The translations under genes were made by a program, and so were the position numbers. The notes under the pieces were generated by a model. The model was not told where the DNA came from and made no database searches. It saw only the letters and a list, made by a program, of their open reading frames with translations. A DNA stretch of 64,000 nt, taken from the NCBI GenBank assembly GCA_028554755.1, contig JAPTOF010000007.1, positions 3,814,001-3,878,000 on the forward strand, read 5' to 3'. Each line of letters opens with the position of its first letter. Within the stretch, counting starts at the first letter, position 1. This DNA comes from Cordia subcordata (Eukaryota; Streptophyta; Magnoliopsida; Boraginales; Cordiaceae). Below, piece after piece: positions 1 through 10,985 of the stretch.

Positions 1-50
1 ATAGGAATATGATCATACTTCAATCCATAATCAAGTAAATTTTGTTTCAT

Positions 51-1829
51 CTACAATATTTGTGCCACACAACTACCAGCTGCAATATATTCAGCTTCGG
101 TGGTAGAAATGGCAACGCTATTTTGTTTCCTACAAGACCAAGATACTAAGGAATGTCCTAGGAATTGGCATGTTCCACTAGTGCTCTTACGATCTACTTT
201 GCAACCAGCATAGTCAGTATCAGAAAAACCACATAGATCAAATGACGTTCCTTTAGCATACCAAAGCCCTAAATTAATTGTTTCCTTAAGATATCTAATT
301 ATTCTTTTTACAACTGTTAAGTGAATTTCCTTAGGATTGGATTGAAATCTAGCATATAAGCACACTGAGAACATGATATCAGGTCTAGAGGCAGTTAAAT
401 ATAATGGGCCACCGATCATACCTCTATATTTCTTCTCGTCTACTGATTTACCTTTCTCATCTTTATCTAGCTTTGTTGAGGGACTCATGGGAGTTCCAAT
501 CTCCTTTGCATCTTCAAGTCCAAATTTCTTGATGATTTTCTTGGTGTATTTGGCTTGATTTACGAAGATCCCCTCTTTTGCTTGTTTGATTTGGAGTCCG
601 AGGAAGAAAGTTAATTCTCCCATCATGCTCATCTCGAACTCCTTATGCATGCACTTTGAAAAATTCTCACACAAGGAAATATTAGTAGCACCAAAAATTA
701 TATCATCAACATAGATTTGGACAAGTAGAATGTCATTGTCTTTTCTTTTAATAAATAGGGTTGAATCAAGTTTTCCTCTTTCAAAATTGTTTTCAACCAA
801 AAATCCACTAAGTCTTTCATACCAAGCTCTAGGAGCTTGCTTTAAGCCATATAAAGCCTTTTCTAGTTTAAAAACATGATTAGGAAAACATGAATCTTCA
901 AAACCGGGGGGTTGTTGAACATAAACTTCTTCTTCAATGAATCCATTTAAAAATGCACTTTTCACATCCATTTGATAAAGTTTAAAGTCCATGTGACATG
1001 CAAATGCTAGTAACATACGAATATATTCAAGTCTAGCTATAGGAGCATAAGTTTCATCATAATCAATTCCTTCTTCTTGATTGTATCCTTGTGCAATTAG
1101 TCTAGCCTTATTCCTAGTCACTATTCCGGCTTCATCTAGTTTGTTTCTGAATACCCATTTGGTTCCAATTACCGGTCTATCTTTAGGTCTTTCAACTAGC
1201 TTCCAAACTTTATTTCTCTCAAATTGATTGAGTTCTTCTTGCATTGCCATTATCCAATTTTCATCTAGTAGAGCTTCTTTTACATTTTTGGGTTCAATAT
1301 GTGAAATAAATGCATGATGCTCACAAAAAGTGCTAATATTACGCCTAGTTCTTACACCTTCATTTGGATTACCGAGAATAAGATCTTGAGGATGGTTTCT
1401 CACAAACTTCCAACTCTTTGGTAGATCTTCATGAGGTTCTTTTGTTTCATCATCTTTGTTTGAGCAATGTTTGATTTCCTCATTTGCTTGAGACCTCCTT
1501 TCTTGAAGTTCTTCTTCTTGCTTCGTTAGTTTTTCTTTGTCTTTTGGAGTTGGATCTTCAAGCGTTGTCTTTTCCAAAAGATAACCTACATCATCAATTT
1601 CCTTTCTCGGCTCAAATGGATTAGTCTCATCAAATGTATCATGTATTGATTCTTTTACAACAAGAGTTCTCTTATTATATACCCTATATGCTTTGCTTTT
1701 TGTGGAATAACCTAAGAATATTCCTTCATCGGATTTAGAATCAAACTTTCTTAAGTGGTCCTTAGTGTTTAGAATAAAACATTTACAACCAAATATCTTG
1801 AAGTATGATATTTTAGGTGTTTTGCCATG
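51..1829 (-). pseudogene. Copia pol: integrase C-terminus, reverse transcriptase and RNase H
   Basis: The frame is open from a stop at 1830-1832 down to a TAG at 51-53. The first part is the integrase C-terminal region, followed by an acidic linker. The RT contains the motif for fingers (IARLEYIRMLLAFA), the GLKQAPRAWYERL segment and the catalytic YVDD box encoded at 702-713. RNase H follows with the SDTDYAGC, KSTSG and TTEAEYIAA motifs. Translation resumes beyond the 51-53 TAG with recognisable RNase H sequence to the window edge, so that stop is a nonsense change inside the gene at a position where the family has tryptophan. No ATG is expected, since Copia proteins are cut from one polyprotein. 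Confidence 0.92.
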
Positions 1830-2876
1830 TCATAGTTCATATGGAGTTTTGTTTAAAATAGGTCTAATCAATACTCTATTTTGCACATAGCATGCAGTAT
1901 TTATGGCTTCACTCCAAAAATATGTTGGCAAGTTGTGTTCTTTTAACATAGTCCTTGCCATTTCATGTAATGTACGATTCTTCCTCTCTACTGCCCCATT
2001 TTTTTTAGGAGTACGAGGGGCAGAAAAGTTATGCTCAATGCCATGTTCATCACAAAAGTTCATGAAATGAGTATTCACATATTCGGTGCCATTATCACTA
2101 CGGATGCAAGTTATAAAATAGCCTTTCTCATTTTGCACTTTTCTACACAATCTTGCAAATTCATTGAAGGCATCATTTTTATGTGCAAGAAACATCACCC
2201 ATGTAAATCTAGTGTAATCATCAACTACAACAAATGTATACCTAGATCCTCCTAAGCTTGCCACATCAATGGATCCAAACAAATCCATATGTAGTAGTTG
2301 TAATGCTCTATTTGTTGAAACCTTATTTAGGGATTTGAAGGATGTTTTATGTTGTTTTCGTAGTTGGCAAGCATCACAGATTTTATCTTTTTTAAATTTT
2401 AGTTTTGGTAGGTCTCTAACTAGATCATGCTTTGATAAATCATTCAATAAGTTCATGCTAGCATGTCCTAGTCTTCTATGCCATAACCAAGTATTATCAT
2501 GCACAACAGATAAACATTTAACATGTTGACATATAAGTTGATCAATTTCAACAGTGTAAACATTTTCATTTCTCTTAGCTACAAATAACATATTTTCATT
2601 TCCACATTCATACACAAGACATTTAGACGATTGAAAAATGACTTTATGACCTTTGTCACATAATTGACTAATGCTAAGTAGATTAAATTTTAGACCTTCT
2701 ACTAGTAGGACATTGTGTATAGCAAGAGAATTTTCATTACCAATGCTTCCTTTTCCAATAATTTTTCCTTTGCCATTGTCCCCAAAGGTAACATCTCCTC
2801 CTTTTGTCCTTTTTAGTTTGTAGAAAAGTGAAGAGTTCCCCGTCATGTGCTTGGAACAACCACTATCCAAGATTCA
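1830..2876 (-). pseudogene. Copia pol: protease and integrase core
   Basis: The segment begins with the aspartic protease motif DSGCSKHMTG. The integrase zinc finger (HRRLGH then CDACQ, an H-x4-H...C-x2-C pattern) follows, then the catalytic core with D in MDLFG, D in RSDNGTEY and E in NGAVERKNRT. Two breaks bound it: a TGA at 2874-2876, just before the protease motif, and a TGA at 1830-1832 right after TPYEL. In this family both positions normally carry tryptophan, so each stop is one G-to-A step on the coding strand. Confidence 0.92.
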
Positions 2877-2979
2877 TTTTATTTTGCTTGAATTGCTTTC
2901 ATTGCATACCTACACACATGAAATTCAAATGCAATTCTTTATTTTGGGGTCCCCAACACCTTGGGTCCTTGGCGTTAGT

Positions 2980-3879
2980 TTAATTTTTATTTTTGACCAC
3001 CCATTTTGGTCTTTGCCAATATGGAACATGTGATCCTCTATCACGAATTTTCTTGTAATAACAATGAGTAGATACATGTCCTTTCTTTTCACAATAGGTA
3101 CAAATAACATTTGTCTTCGGTGAAGAGAGGGATGTAGAGGTAGAAGCCTTGACAAAATAGGTTTTGAAATACTTTTGATTAATACTAGGTTTGTATCCAA
3201 TACCACTCTTATCAAAAGACATTTTTTGACTTCCAAGAAGCTTTTCAAAATTTTCTTTCCCATTTGTAAACTTTTGAACAATTCCATTCAAGTCCTCATT
3301 TTTCTTTTTTAAATCTTTAACTTCTTTTTCAATCTTTACAAAATCTTCGGCATATGAATCATTTTCTTTTTCTAAGATGTCTATTTTTTCAATAAGAGAA
3401 GCATTTTTCTTTTCCAAAATTTCTTTTTCATTAAGAACAAGTTTCAAACTTTTATGCATTTGCTTGTTTTTTGCCAAAGCTAAGGATAAATCATCATGTA
3501 ATTTAGCAAATGCGTCTTTTAGTTCATCAAAACTATATTCCTCTTCCTCTTCTTCACTAGATGAACAATAAATACATAAAGATGGTGAAGATAGTACCTC
3601 ATCCTCATTGGCCATGAGGCAAAAATTGGCTACCTCATGATGCTCTTCCTCATCTTCTTCGATTTCGGAGAAGTCCTATGTGGCCTTGAGCGCCTTTTCT
3701 TCCTTCTTCTTTGAAAGCTTAGGACAATTTGCTTTTATATGTCCCGGCTTGTTGCAATTAAAGCACTTCATTTCATCTTTTGCATCTTTTATCTTTTTGA
3801 ATTCTTTGCCTTCTTTTCCTTTCTTCTTCCAATTTGTGTTGCTTGAAGAAGCCCTTTTTCTCATCTTTCTAAATTTCAT
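2980..3879 (-). pseudogene. Copia gag 3' part: two zinc knuckles and coiled coil
   Basis: The 3676-3879 segment is Lys-rich and holds a CCHC knuckle (CFNCNKPGHIKANC). After a TAG at 3676-3678 the same frame continues through an acidic stretch into a roughly 210-residue segment that is heptad-rich and Glu/Lys-rich (a coiled coil), then a second CCHC knuckle (CTYCEKKGHVSTHC). The frame ends with TAA at 2980-2982. Between 2980 and 2876 the protein continues only after shifting frame, so at least one indel lies there. The double knuckle with coiled coil is typical of Sirevirus gag. Confidence 0.85.
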
Positions 3880-3894
3880 AAATTTTTTGAAATT

Positions 3895-4646
3895 TCAGGC
3901 TAGAAGTGCAATCTCTTCATCTTCCGGGTCCTCATCATCTTCTTCATCGTCACTTGATGAAAATTTTGATGCAACTAAAGCAATAGACTTCTTTGCTTTC
4001 CTTTCTTCTTCTTCATGATATTTTATCTCAAGCTCATGAGTCATGAGTGACCCAATGAGCTCATTGAGCTCCAATGTATTCAAGTCCTTCGCTTCCTTTA
4101 TTGCCGTGACTTTAGGTTGCCATGATGATGGCAAGCTCTTTAGCACTTTCCTTACCTTCTCTACATTGGAATAATCTTTACCAAGAGCTTTCAAACCATT
4201 AGTGATTTCAACAAATCTAGAAAACATTTGTTCAACATTTTCATTTGGAAGCATCTTGAATGATTCATATCTATGTACAAGCATAGCAATCCTAGATTCT
4301 TTCACTTGGCTAGTTCCTTCATAAGTTACTTCTAATTGATCCCAAAGTTCTTTAGCCGAAGTGCAACCCATTACTCTAGCAAATTCGGTGGCATTCATAG
4401 CATTAAATAAATAATGTAATGCTTTTTTATTTAACTCAAATAATTTAATATCTTCATCATTCCATTCATTTTCTGGTTTGGGTATTCTCCTATCACCTTC
4501 TAATTTTGTAGGTAAGGTAGGCCCATTTTCTATGATTTTCCAGGCTTTATAGTCATGTGATTGTATAAACACTTTCATTCTCATTTCCAAAATGCATAAT
4601 TTGTTCCATCAAAAAAGGGTGCTTGTTTAATAGAAATTCCCTCCAT
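3895..4646 (-). pseudogene. Copia gag N-terminal part
   Basis: The open stretch 3895-4590 matches the UBN2/retrotrans-gag type: DYKAWKIIENGP, then an ELWDQLEVTYEGT segment, then a PNENVEQMFSRFVEI helix region. The natural ATG is probably at 4644-4646, 60 bases downstream (element sense) of the primer-binding site, in another frame; a one-base loss near 4590 best explains the switch. The segment ends at a TGA (3895-3897) where a single C-to-T change of an Arg codon would explain the stop, and coding sense resumes immediately after it. Confidence 0.85.
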
Positions 4647-4693
4647 ATTTGCTCGAAATTCTACTAGTTGTTAGACTATAATGTAGAACCCTA

Positions 4694-4705
4694 GCTCTGA
4701 TACCA
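4694..4705 (-). other. Primer-binding site, initiator Met-tRNA type
   Basis: The minus strand reads TGGTATCAGAGC, the canonical complement of the 3' end of plant initiator tRNA-Met used by Copia elements. It lies two bases inside the LTR boundary at 4708, which fixes the element's polarity and its inner LTR end. Confidence 0.93.
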
Positions 4706-4707
4706 AT

Positions 4708-6081
4708 TGAGGGTGCAAATATCTTAAGAGGGGGGGGTGAATTAAGATATTAATACTAATTTTTGTTTTTAAAATTTACAGAGAATTTATAACTTCTAAC
4801 AAACAATATATCAAACACAAGATAAGCAAGGTAAGAAAAATAAAAATAAAAATGTAAGGAGAAGAGAAACAAACGATTTTAAGGTGGTTCGGCCAAGCCT
4901 ACGTCCACCGCCCAAGGAATCACCCCTTAGGACTTCAAAGATCTCCACTAAGATGCTTCTTCAAAACTTGGTAAAGCACAAACCAAGTTCTTTACAACCT
5001 CTTTGAAGCCTTACTTCAAAGGACCCAAGAGATTTACTCTATAGGATTTCCTCACACTTTACAAGCTTAAATGAATATATCTCACAAAGATTAAAGCTCT
5101 CAAAGTGTGCATGTACTCAAGAATGAAAAAAGATTGAATCTGAGATTTTCTTCAAGAAAAAGAATAAGCTCTTGAAAGCTCAAATATATTGCAAGAATGG
5201 CTCAAAGATGGATTGAATGATGATTAACACTTTAGCACACTTCAATTGATGATTAGAAAGTGTACTGAATGAGTATTTAAAGAGATTTGGAGGTTAAGGA
5301 TATGGTAGGTGAAGAAGGGTTGAGTTTTTCGGCCAGAACGGTAATAAACGGCTAGTGCATTTATTACAGCTCCCGTTCAGCCGGTCGACCGGCTGGGTTG
5401 TCCGGCTTACCCTTTTCCTTCTCTGACTAGGCTGGACGCCTAAGCCGGTCGACCGGCTAAGGGGTCCGGCTTTTCCCTTCACCTTTCTGTTTAGGCCGGG
5501 CGACCACCCAGGTCAGCCAGTCGACCGGCTGGGGGGTCCGGCCACTCTAGAATATGAAATAAAGCCAGATTTTGCAAAAAAACAAATTTAAGTGTATTTT
5601 CACAACTCCAAGTCATTTTGAATAAATATGTAAACACATGTTGTGAATTGAAACACCCCAAAAACTCATTTTATCTCAATGTGTGCATTCAAATACATTT
5701 GTGCATATGTTATTTTCAAATGTGCAAGACTTGAAAATTTTTGCTATGACAAAGAAAAAGATTTTGAGCCAAGTCCACACAATATATAGACATTTCACAA
5801 AAAGAGCAAGAAGAAAAACAAATCCGGTACCCCTTATGGCTTCTCTTCTCCTCCTTATGCCTTCTCATCTTTTCTCCCTTCAAATAAGGCTTTTTGCACA
5901 TCTTCATATCTTTCAAAGCTTCATATTAATGTCATCTCATTTTCACAAGAAGCTATTTAGTCAAATAATGCATAAATATTTTTTCATCATCAAAATCAAT
6001 AATGAATATTTAGCTAACACTATCATTCAAAAGGTTCTATCCAGCTTCTTCTAAAATCCTAAACCAAAATGCATATTCACA
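4708..6081 (-). repeat. 5' LTR of the Sirevirus-like Copia element
   Basis: The inner end is set by the primer-binding site: the plus strand starts TGAGGGTGC, so the LTR ends in CA on the minus strand. The outer end is less certain; the CA dinucleotides at 6078-6083 just before an (AT)n tract are the best candidates, giving about 1.37 kb. Next to the inner end is a poly-G run on the plus strand (4729-4737), matching the poly-C found at the same place in the solo LTR at 19324-21131. The LTR also contains three palindromic modules (5379-5530). Confidence 0.75.
5379..5540. repeat. Three LTR modules built on a 16-bp palindrome
   Basis: AGCCGGTCGACCGGCT is a perfect palindrome at 5379-5394 and again at 5443-5458. 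A third copy at 5515-5530 differs by one transition. Each is followed by a variant of a GGTTGTCCGGC/GGGGTCCGGC tail, with spacings of 64 and 72 bases. The region is strikingly GC-rich inside an AT-rich LTR. Clusters of palindromic or repeated motifs in LTR regulatory regions are known for Sireviruses; a role as protein-binding sites here is inference. Confidence 0.85.
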
Positions 6082-6338
6082 CAGAGACATATATATATAT
6101 ATATATTTTACGTTTTATGTGTATATTTAATTAGTTTAATGTAATTTTATATCTTGCGCATAATTGGAGTTTAAAGGGTGTAAGATGAGCATGTGGGTGG
6201 GGTCAAGTTGTAACATTAGAATGAGAAAAAAATAAATGAAATGCTAATATGGTATGGTACAAAACAGAAGTATGCTGTCATGGGCTAGTTTCCCCCTTGT
6301 GAAAAAATGTATAACCCTTGCTTGCTTGTTTACTTTTA
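6082..6338. other. Intergenic DNA with an (AT)n tract
   Basis: A short (AT)n microsatellite lies at about 6090-6107, directly next to the outer LTR end. The rest is AT-rich and I see no coding or structural signal in it. Confidence 0.6.
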
Positions 6339-6339
6339 T

Positions 6340-6717
6340 GGTGTGTTTGGATTGGAGGGGGAAAATTTAATAAAGGAAAAGAGAGGAAAGGAGAAGAAAT
6401 GGATAATTCATGTTTGGATTAGAGTTTTTTTACAAGGAAAAGGAACATAAAGGATTATGAGTATCTTGTATTTGGTTAGGAAGGAAATGGAAGGAAGGAT
6501 AAATTTTATATGTAAAAGATTAAGAGTAAAAGATTTCAAGAATCCTTTCCCTCCATTTTATCTCAATTTAAAAGGATTGAAAATAAAAAATTTGAGGAAA
6601 TTTTGCTTTTCCTTCCAAAATCCCTCTCTTAATACCTTGAAAATAAATAAGGGATGGGGTATCAAAATCCTTCCCTTCCCTTTCCTTTCCCCCCATTCCC
6701 CTCAATCCAAACAACCC
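6340..6717. mobile_element. MITE-like foldback with purine and pyrimidine arms
   Basis: The left end GGTGTGTTTGGATTGGAGGG is mirrored at the right end (CCCCTCAATCCAAACAACCC). The left half is purine-rich (GGAAAGGAGAAG type) and the right half is the matching pyrimidine-rich sequence, so nearly the whole 378 bp can fold on itself. TAT flanks both ends, a possible 3-bp target duplication. There is no transposase, so it is a non-autonomous element; the superfamily is not settled. Confidence 0.75.
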
Positions 6718-8734
6718 TATAGAGAGAGCTTTCTTGGATCCTGTCTTAGATTCTTGTGCTGCGAACAATACTCAGCTCTCTCTTTCACCTTTTCACTTGT
6801 GAGCCTTTTGTGAGTAAGGTTTTCTTTTAAGCACAGCTTGAAGTTAGGTACATTCAAATGCCCTTTTCTTGATTTTCTGCTTCTTGGTATTGCTTTATGG
6901 TGTGCTTTTCTGAAGTTTGAATGAAGGGTTTATTAACTGAAGCTTAAGTTTTGATGGGTCTTTATGTTTATGTTTTTCTTGGTCCTTTTATGTGGGTAAA
7001 GGGAGATTTGTAGATTTACTTGTTACTTTTCATGTTTTGAACCTTTCTCAGTGACAATGCTAGTTTTTACTAGTTTGTCTGTAAATTATGGTTGAAGTTT
7101 TGGATTCATAACTCTGTTGAGCATAGATTGATGATTCTTAAATAAATTAGACCTTAAATTGATTGGTTACTTTTTTGGCTATCTGCTGACACTAGTCTTC
7201 ACCGATTAATTTGATTCTTATGATACTGCATTTTGCTTTAGTGCTAATATCTAACAGCTGAAGTTAGAATGGTACAGTTAAACAAACTATGAACTGGTAT
7301 TTGCTAGTGTATTTGCGTAGTCCGACCATACGTGCAATTACTTGGAATTGTTTGTCTATCATAACTTGAGAACAGCATAATGCAGGCCTATCTGATTTAG
7401 ATTGTTGGTCAGTTTCCTGAGTTGAGCATGTGACTCTACGAGCTTTGTGGAGTATATAGGCATCACAAGCTTACTATCTGTGATAAATGTTGGATTTTTG
7501 TTGACAGTGCAGGGACCATTATTTAATTTCAGAATAAAATCTATACCCTTTTAGCAATTGGATTCAGGGGACAGGGAGTTGCACGAATGTGGCTATCTTT
7601 GTTTATACAAGGGCTATGTAGAGTTTAATTTCCTTTTTGTTTTAATCTACTATTTCCCCTTGTCCATGATGGATACAAGATTTTGAGTTAATCTCTCACA
7701 TTCAAAGATTTTATATAATTCATGAGCTAATAGCATAATGTAAATGTTCTGTCTATATAGCTGCATGTTATGTGTGTAATATTCGGGTATATTTAACTCT
7801 GTCAAAAGGTGATGAAGTTTACTTCTATCTGTTTCTTCTCTGTGCTTGTGCATGTCTCTGCTGTACGTGAAGCTGGATATTTCCTAGTATTTTAACCTTA
7901 TATTCTTTCTTTCTCTGTTCCGCTTAATTACCAATGTTGTCTTTTACTTTACTTGTTTCTTTTTTCCCCTTCATTAAATGCGTGTATAATTTTACATTTC
8001 CAATGTAGCATTTGTCCCCTCATTGCTCATTTTTCAATTGAGTTTACCATCTTACCAATTTCATAACTGAAACATTCCAATTCCCGGTCATAATTTTGTT
8101 ATACTCAATGCAAAAAATGGGTGAACATACAGATGGATCTATGCATATTGGTCACAAAGTCTTTTAACTTCTCATGTGAAAGTTGATTTAGCCTTTCTTT
8201 GCATAGGGTTGGCATACTTGGTTGTGTGTATTCACTTTGCATTATCCATTTCATTCTTGTCATAATGTTAGTGGAAAGCTAGACTTTGCTTAACTATTTC
8301 ATCTTCTCATTTGATGGTGGAAAATTGAAGCTTTTGCAGTACTTACTCTAAGACAATGAAATTCTCATCATTATTTATTTTCTCTCAGGAAATGAATCTA
8401 TTAATGGCTTTCATAATTGTGTAACTTATGCTAAAATAATATCTCTCAATCTATTTACCCACAAACATTGATATGGAGAAAGTTACTTTCTTGTTGAAGA
8501 TTAGGTGTACAGTTCTTTCTTCTTGCTCATCTATTGTTTTGGAGTTGGCATTTACAAAATCTTGGCTTTAAGGTCATTTTTTCAATAATCTTCAGTCTGA
8601 ACTGTTTTTAGTTCCAAATATCAAATGCACTCTGCATGTTTTATATGTTGTTAATAGATGTTTGACTATTTCAGTAGACTGTAAAGTACAGGCTGCTGGG
8701 TGAGCGCAAGGATCAATATTTCAGAGTCGAGCTG
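6718..8734 (+). other. Non-coding stretch, possible leader exon and intron
   Basis: No ORF of note is present. The composition is T-rich with many TTTT and TTTG runs, as in plant introns. A pyrimidine-rich stretch near 6725-6830 could be a 5' leader, and a TTTCAG acceptor at 8670-8674 precedes the exon-like segment at 8735. This is weak evidence; the transcript structure is inferred only from sequence texture. Confidence 0.3.
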
Positions 8735-8798
8735 ATGAAGCTTGAAATATGGATTGCAATTGTATTGCTAATTTGTGGCCAATCTTCCAGTGCAGTAG
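8735..8798 (+). pseudogene. Exon-like fragment encoding a signal peptide
   Basis: ATG at 8735 opens a 21-codon stretch with a classic signal peptide: a charged N-terminus (MKLEIW), a hydrophobic core (IAIVLLI) and a small-residue end (SSSAV). It runs into a GTAATT donor at 8799, in phase 1. A short first exon ending just after the signal peptide occurs in several secreted-protein families, including GH17 beta-1,3-glucanases, but no second exon is visible; a decayed retrotransposon starts within about 100 bases. I treat it as an orphan or disrupted first exon of unknown family. Confidence 0.3.
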
Positions 8799-8975
8799 GT
8801 AATTTAAAAGTTCTTCATACTTGAATTTATTTTGGATGTTATTAGGTAAGTTATTGCTTAGTGATATGGGTAAAAATTCCCTTCCCACGTCAATAATAAT
8901 TCGGATGATTTAGTTGAGACGTTAGACGGAACGGAAGTAGTCACGTAAGCTGAAGGTCCACCTCTATCCGGTCAT

Positions 8976-9110
8976 TGTGAGGGTAAACCGGCGGACGCCT
9001 GAGTTGAGGGTAAGCCGATGGACGCGTGAGTTGAGGATAAACCGGTGAATGCGTGAGCTGAAGGTCCACCTTTGAAGGCAAGCCAGTAGACGCGTGAGTT
9101 GAGGGTAAGC
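8976..9110 (+). repeat. Array of about 27-bp repeats
   Basis: Four to five diverged units of the form GAGTTGAGGGTAAGCC followed by GATGGACGCGT follow one another, one of them carrying an extra insert. The units share GAGTTGAGG and GACGCGT cores. The array lies in the LTR-like part of the decayed Gypsy-type element and may be part of its U3 region. Confidence 0.6.
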
Positions 9111-9895
9111 CCTTTCCTACAAAGCAAGAACAAAGCGGGGCTTTCCCCCGTTGTACCTCTGACGATCAAGTCAGTGTTATGAAAGCATATTTGAATATGT
9201 TATGAATATACACAAGAAAAATAGAGAGAGTTTGGCCTTCACTTACTTGCTTTGCTTGTATTATAGCTTGGTATTTATAGGCATGACAGCTCAACACCCA
9301 AAGTTTACCTCAAGTAGGGTGTTGATTGGACTTGCTTTGCTTGTTGACGTGGCTTCCTTTGTTCTTAAGGAAAAGAACATGTGTATGCTTGCGAATTTAG
9401 CCTAGGCATACATGAAGGGTGTGGGTATACCATCCCGACTTCTCCTGGCTTACGCGTGGCCTCAGGTCTCTTTCCCTACACATTTATGCACAATGCTTTG
9501 ATCGTACAATGCATCCAAGCGCAATATCTTGAACATACAAAGGGGTTTACTCGTTATATAAGGGTAAGCCAGGGTTTGGAGAGAGAGAGAGAGAGCGGCG
9601 GACCCTCAGGCTTAGGTCCGCCGTTGGTGTAGCCTAGCCATAGGGGAGCGGACCCGTAGCCCTGGGGTACGCCGGCTTCGTTACGTCCTCCTGCGAAACA
9701 TGTGTCGTCTTTTTATTGGTGATTTTCACTCACCCATATCAATTGCCCTTTTTTGGCCTTTATTCGATACTCGTTTATCGTGTAGAGGCCAAATATCTAC
9801 TAAGGCTGGCATACTTCTCCCATTTATTGGAAACGTTTCGAAACGTGTTTTTTTCCTTTTGCTAACTGATGCATCGTTTCCTGTGCGCGTGGGTC

Positions 9896-9905
9896 TATAA
9901 ATAGA
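9896..9905 (+). promoter_or_regulatory. TATA box of the Gypsy-type remnant
   Basis: TATAAATAGA is followed within about 40 bases by a pyrimidine-rich start region and a leader-like stretch. The position before the gag-like frame at 10317 fits an LTR promoter. Confidence 0.55.
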
Positions 9906-10316
9906 CCATTCCCTTTCCTTACTTTTCCTCACCTCAGTTTCTTCCTCTACGCTTCTTCCCTTAGGCACGCATTTAAGATAAACACTCTCTCCATTTCCAC
10001 AAGCGAGCTCATTCAAGGCCTTTCTTGAGGTAAGTAGTCATAATGGGAAGATTGGATCTTTCATTTACTTCGGGGCAAACCTGTAAGGGAAGGGGCCACC
10101 GGTGGACACGTAGATGACAAGTCCGCCTCCTTCTGTAAATTTTTTTTTTGCGTAATTTTTCTAACACGCATGCGTTCGCTTTTCTTCCCAAGTTTATTGC
10201 AGATTGACTTTTTCCTTGTGCTATTTAGAGATACTACTCCTTTTCTGTTGTCATCATCCGAGGACTCCCAAGGTACTTTCGTTTTTGTTTGGCTATCCGA
10301 CTATCCATCTCCGCTT

Positions 10317-10985
10317 ATGGCTCGTTCATACGGTGGCACAATCTGCCATCCGAGCAAGCCCTAAATGGTTCCGCCTCCCCCAGATTGGACTGCCAAGTAT
10401 ATCCGTATCATCATGCAAGAGAGGGTAGTCAGGTTCAAGAAGTGCAGACAAATTGATGACACGGCCAACATCCGTGCCCCTGGGCTTGACGAGCGCGCTC
10501 GCTTCCCCCCTACCGGCAAGATTGCCATTTACTAGTCCACACTTAAGATGGGAATTTGCATGCCGTTTCTACAAATCTTTTGCGACATCTTTTGCCATTA
10601 CGAGATAGCGCCAAGATAGCTGGCACCAAATGGTTGGAAAATAATGTCGGCTTTGGTCGTCCTTCTCTCTGATCGGGGCTATGCACCCTCCACAGACGCT
10701 TTTGTAGAGCTCATGACCTTAAATAAGACCCCTCATGCGCTCGGGTGGTACTATTTTCAGGCTCGCAAAAATAAATGATTTATGTCCAAAGTCTCTTGTT
10801 CGAACTTGTCGTGGAGGAGGCGCTTTTATTTCTTATCCTTAAATAAGGGCTCATGGAGCTTTCCGTTCACTAGGGAATCCGAAAGTCTCATCCAGCTCCC
10901 GAGGGAACTACCTTGGCTCTGATGGCGGCCGTCACTTCTCCCGGTCCAAACCTCCACTATTACAAGTCTTTCTTGGACCCGGTAA
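10317..10985 (+). pseudogene. Gypsy-type transposon (Transposase_28-like) gag remnant
   Basis: One frame from ATG 10317 carries family-like sequence although six stops interrupt or end it. Recognisable parts are TAKYIRIIMQERVVRF, RFPPTGKIAIY, GICMPFLQIFCDIFCHYEIA, MSALVVLLSDRGYAPS, HALGWYYFQARKN and WRRRFYFLSLNKGSWSFP. The GWYYF and WRRRFYF blocks match the GWYYF...WKNRFFF pattern I associate with this plant retroelement domain. Several stops look like single transitions at Gln or Arg codons. A frameshift follows and a Ser/Asp-rich tail continues to about 11130. Confidence 0.65.

Larger units (their letters stand above)
1..6081 (-). mobile_element. Copia LTR retrotransposon, Sirevirus-like, 3' part cut off by the window edge
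   Basis: Read on the minus strand the order is LTR (4708 to about 6081), primer-binding site, gag with a CCHC zinc knuckle, a coiled-coil region with a second CCHC knuckle, protease, integrase, reverse transcriptase and RNase H. Integrase before RT is the Copia order. The long coiled-coil extension, two knuckles and LTR of about 1.37 kb fit the Sirevirus (SIRE/Maximus) lineage; the lineage call is by resemblance. The coding region is one frame interrupted by at least five stops and two frameshifts, so this copy is dead. The 3' end, any env-like ORF and the 3' LTR would lie left of position 1. TSDs cannot be checked because the other end is missing. Confidence 0.93.

Noticed and set aside
2031..2529. 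Plus-strand open frames within the first 4.6 kb
   Set aside because: They are antisense shadows of Copia gag-pol, whose motifs on the minus strand are clear.
5379..5540. GC-rich repeats with regular spacing, CRISPR-like at first sight
   Set aside because: Only three palindromic units with unequal spacing inside a plant LTR; this is eukaryotic nuclear DNA and there are no spacers of uniform length.
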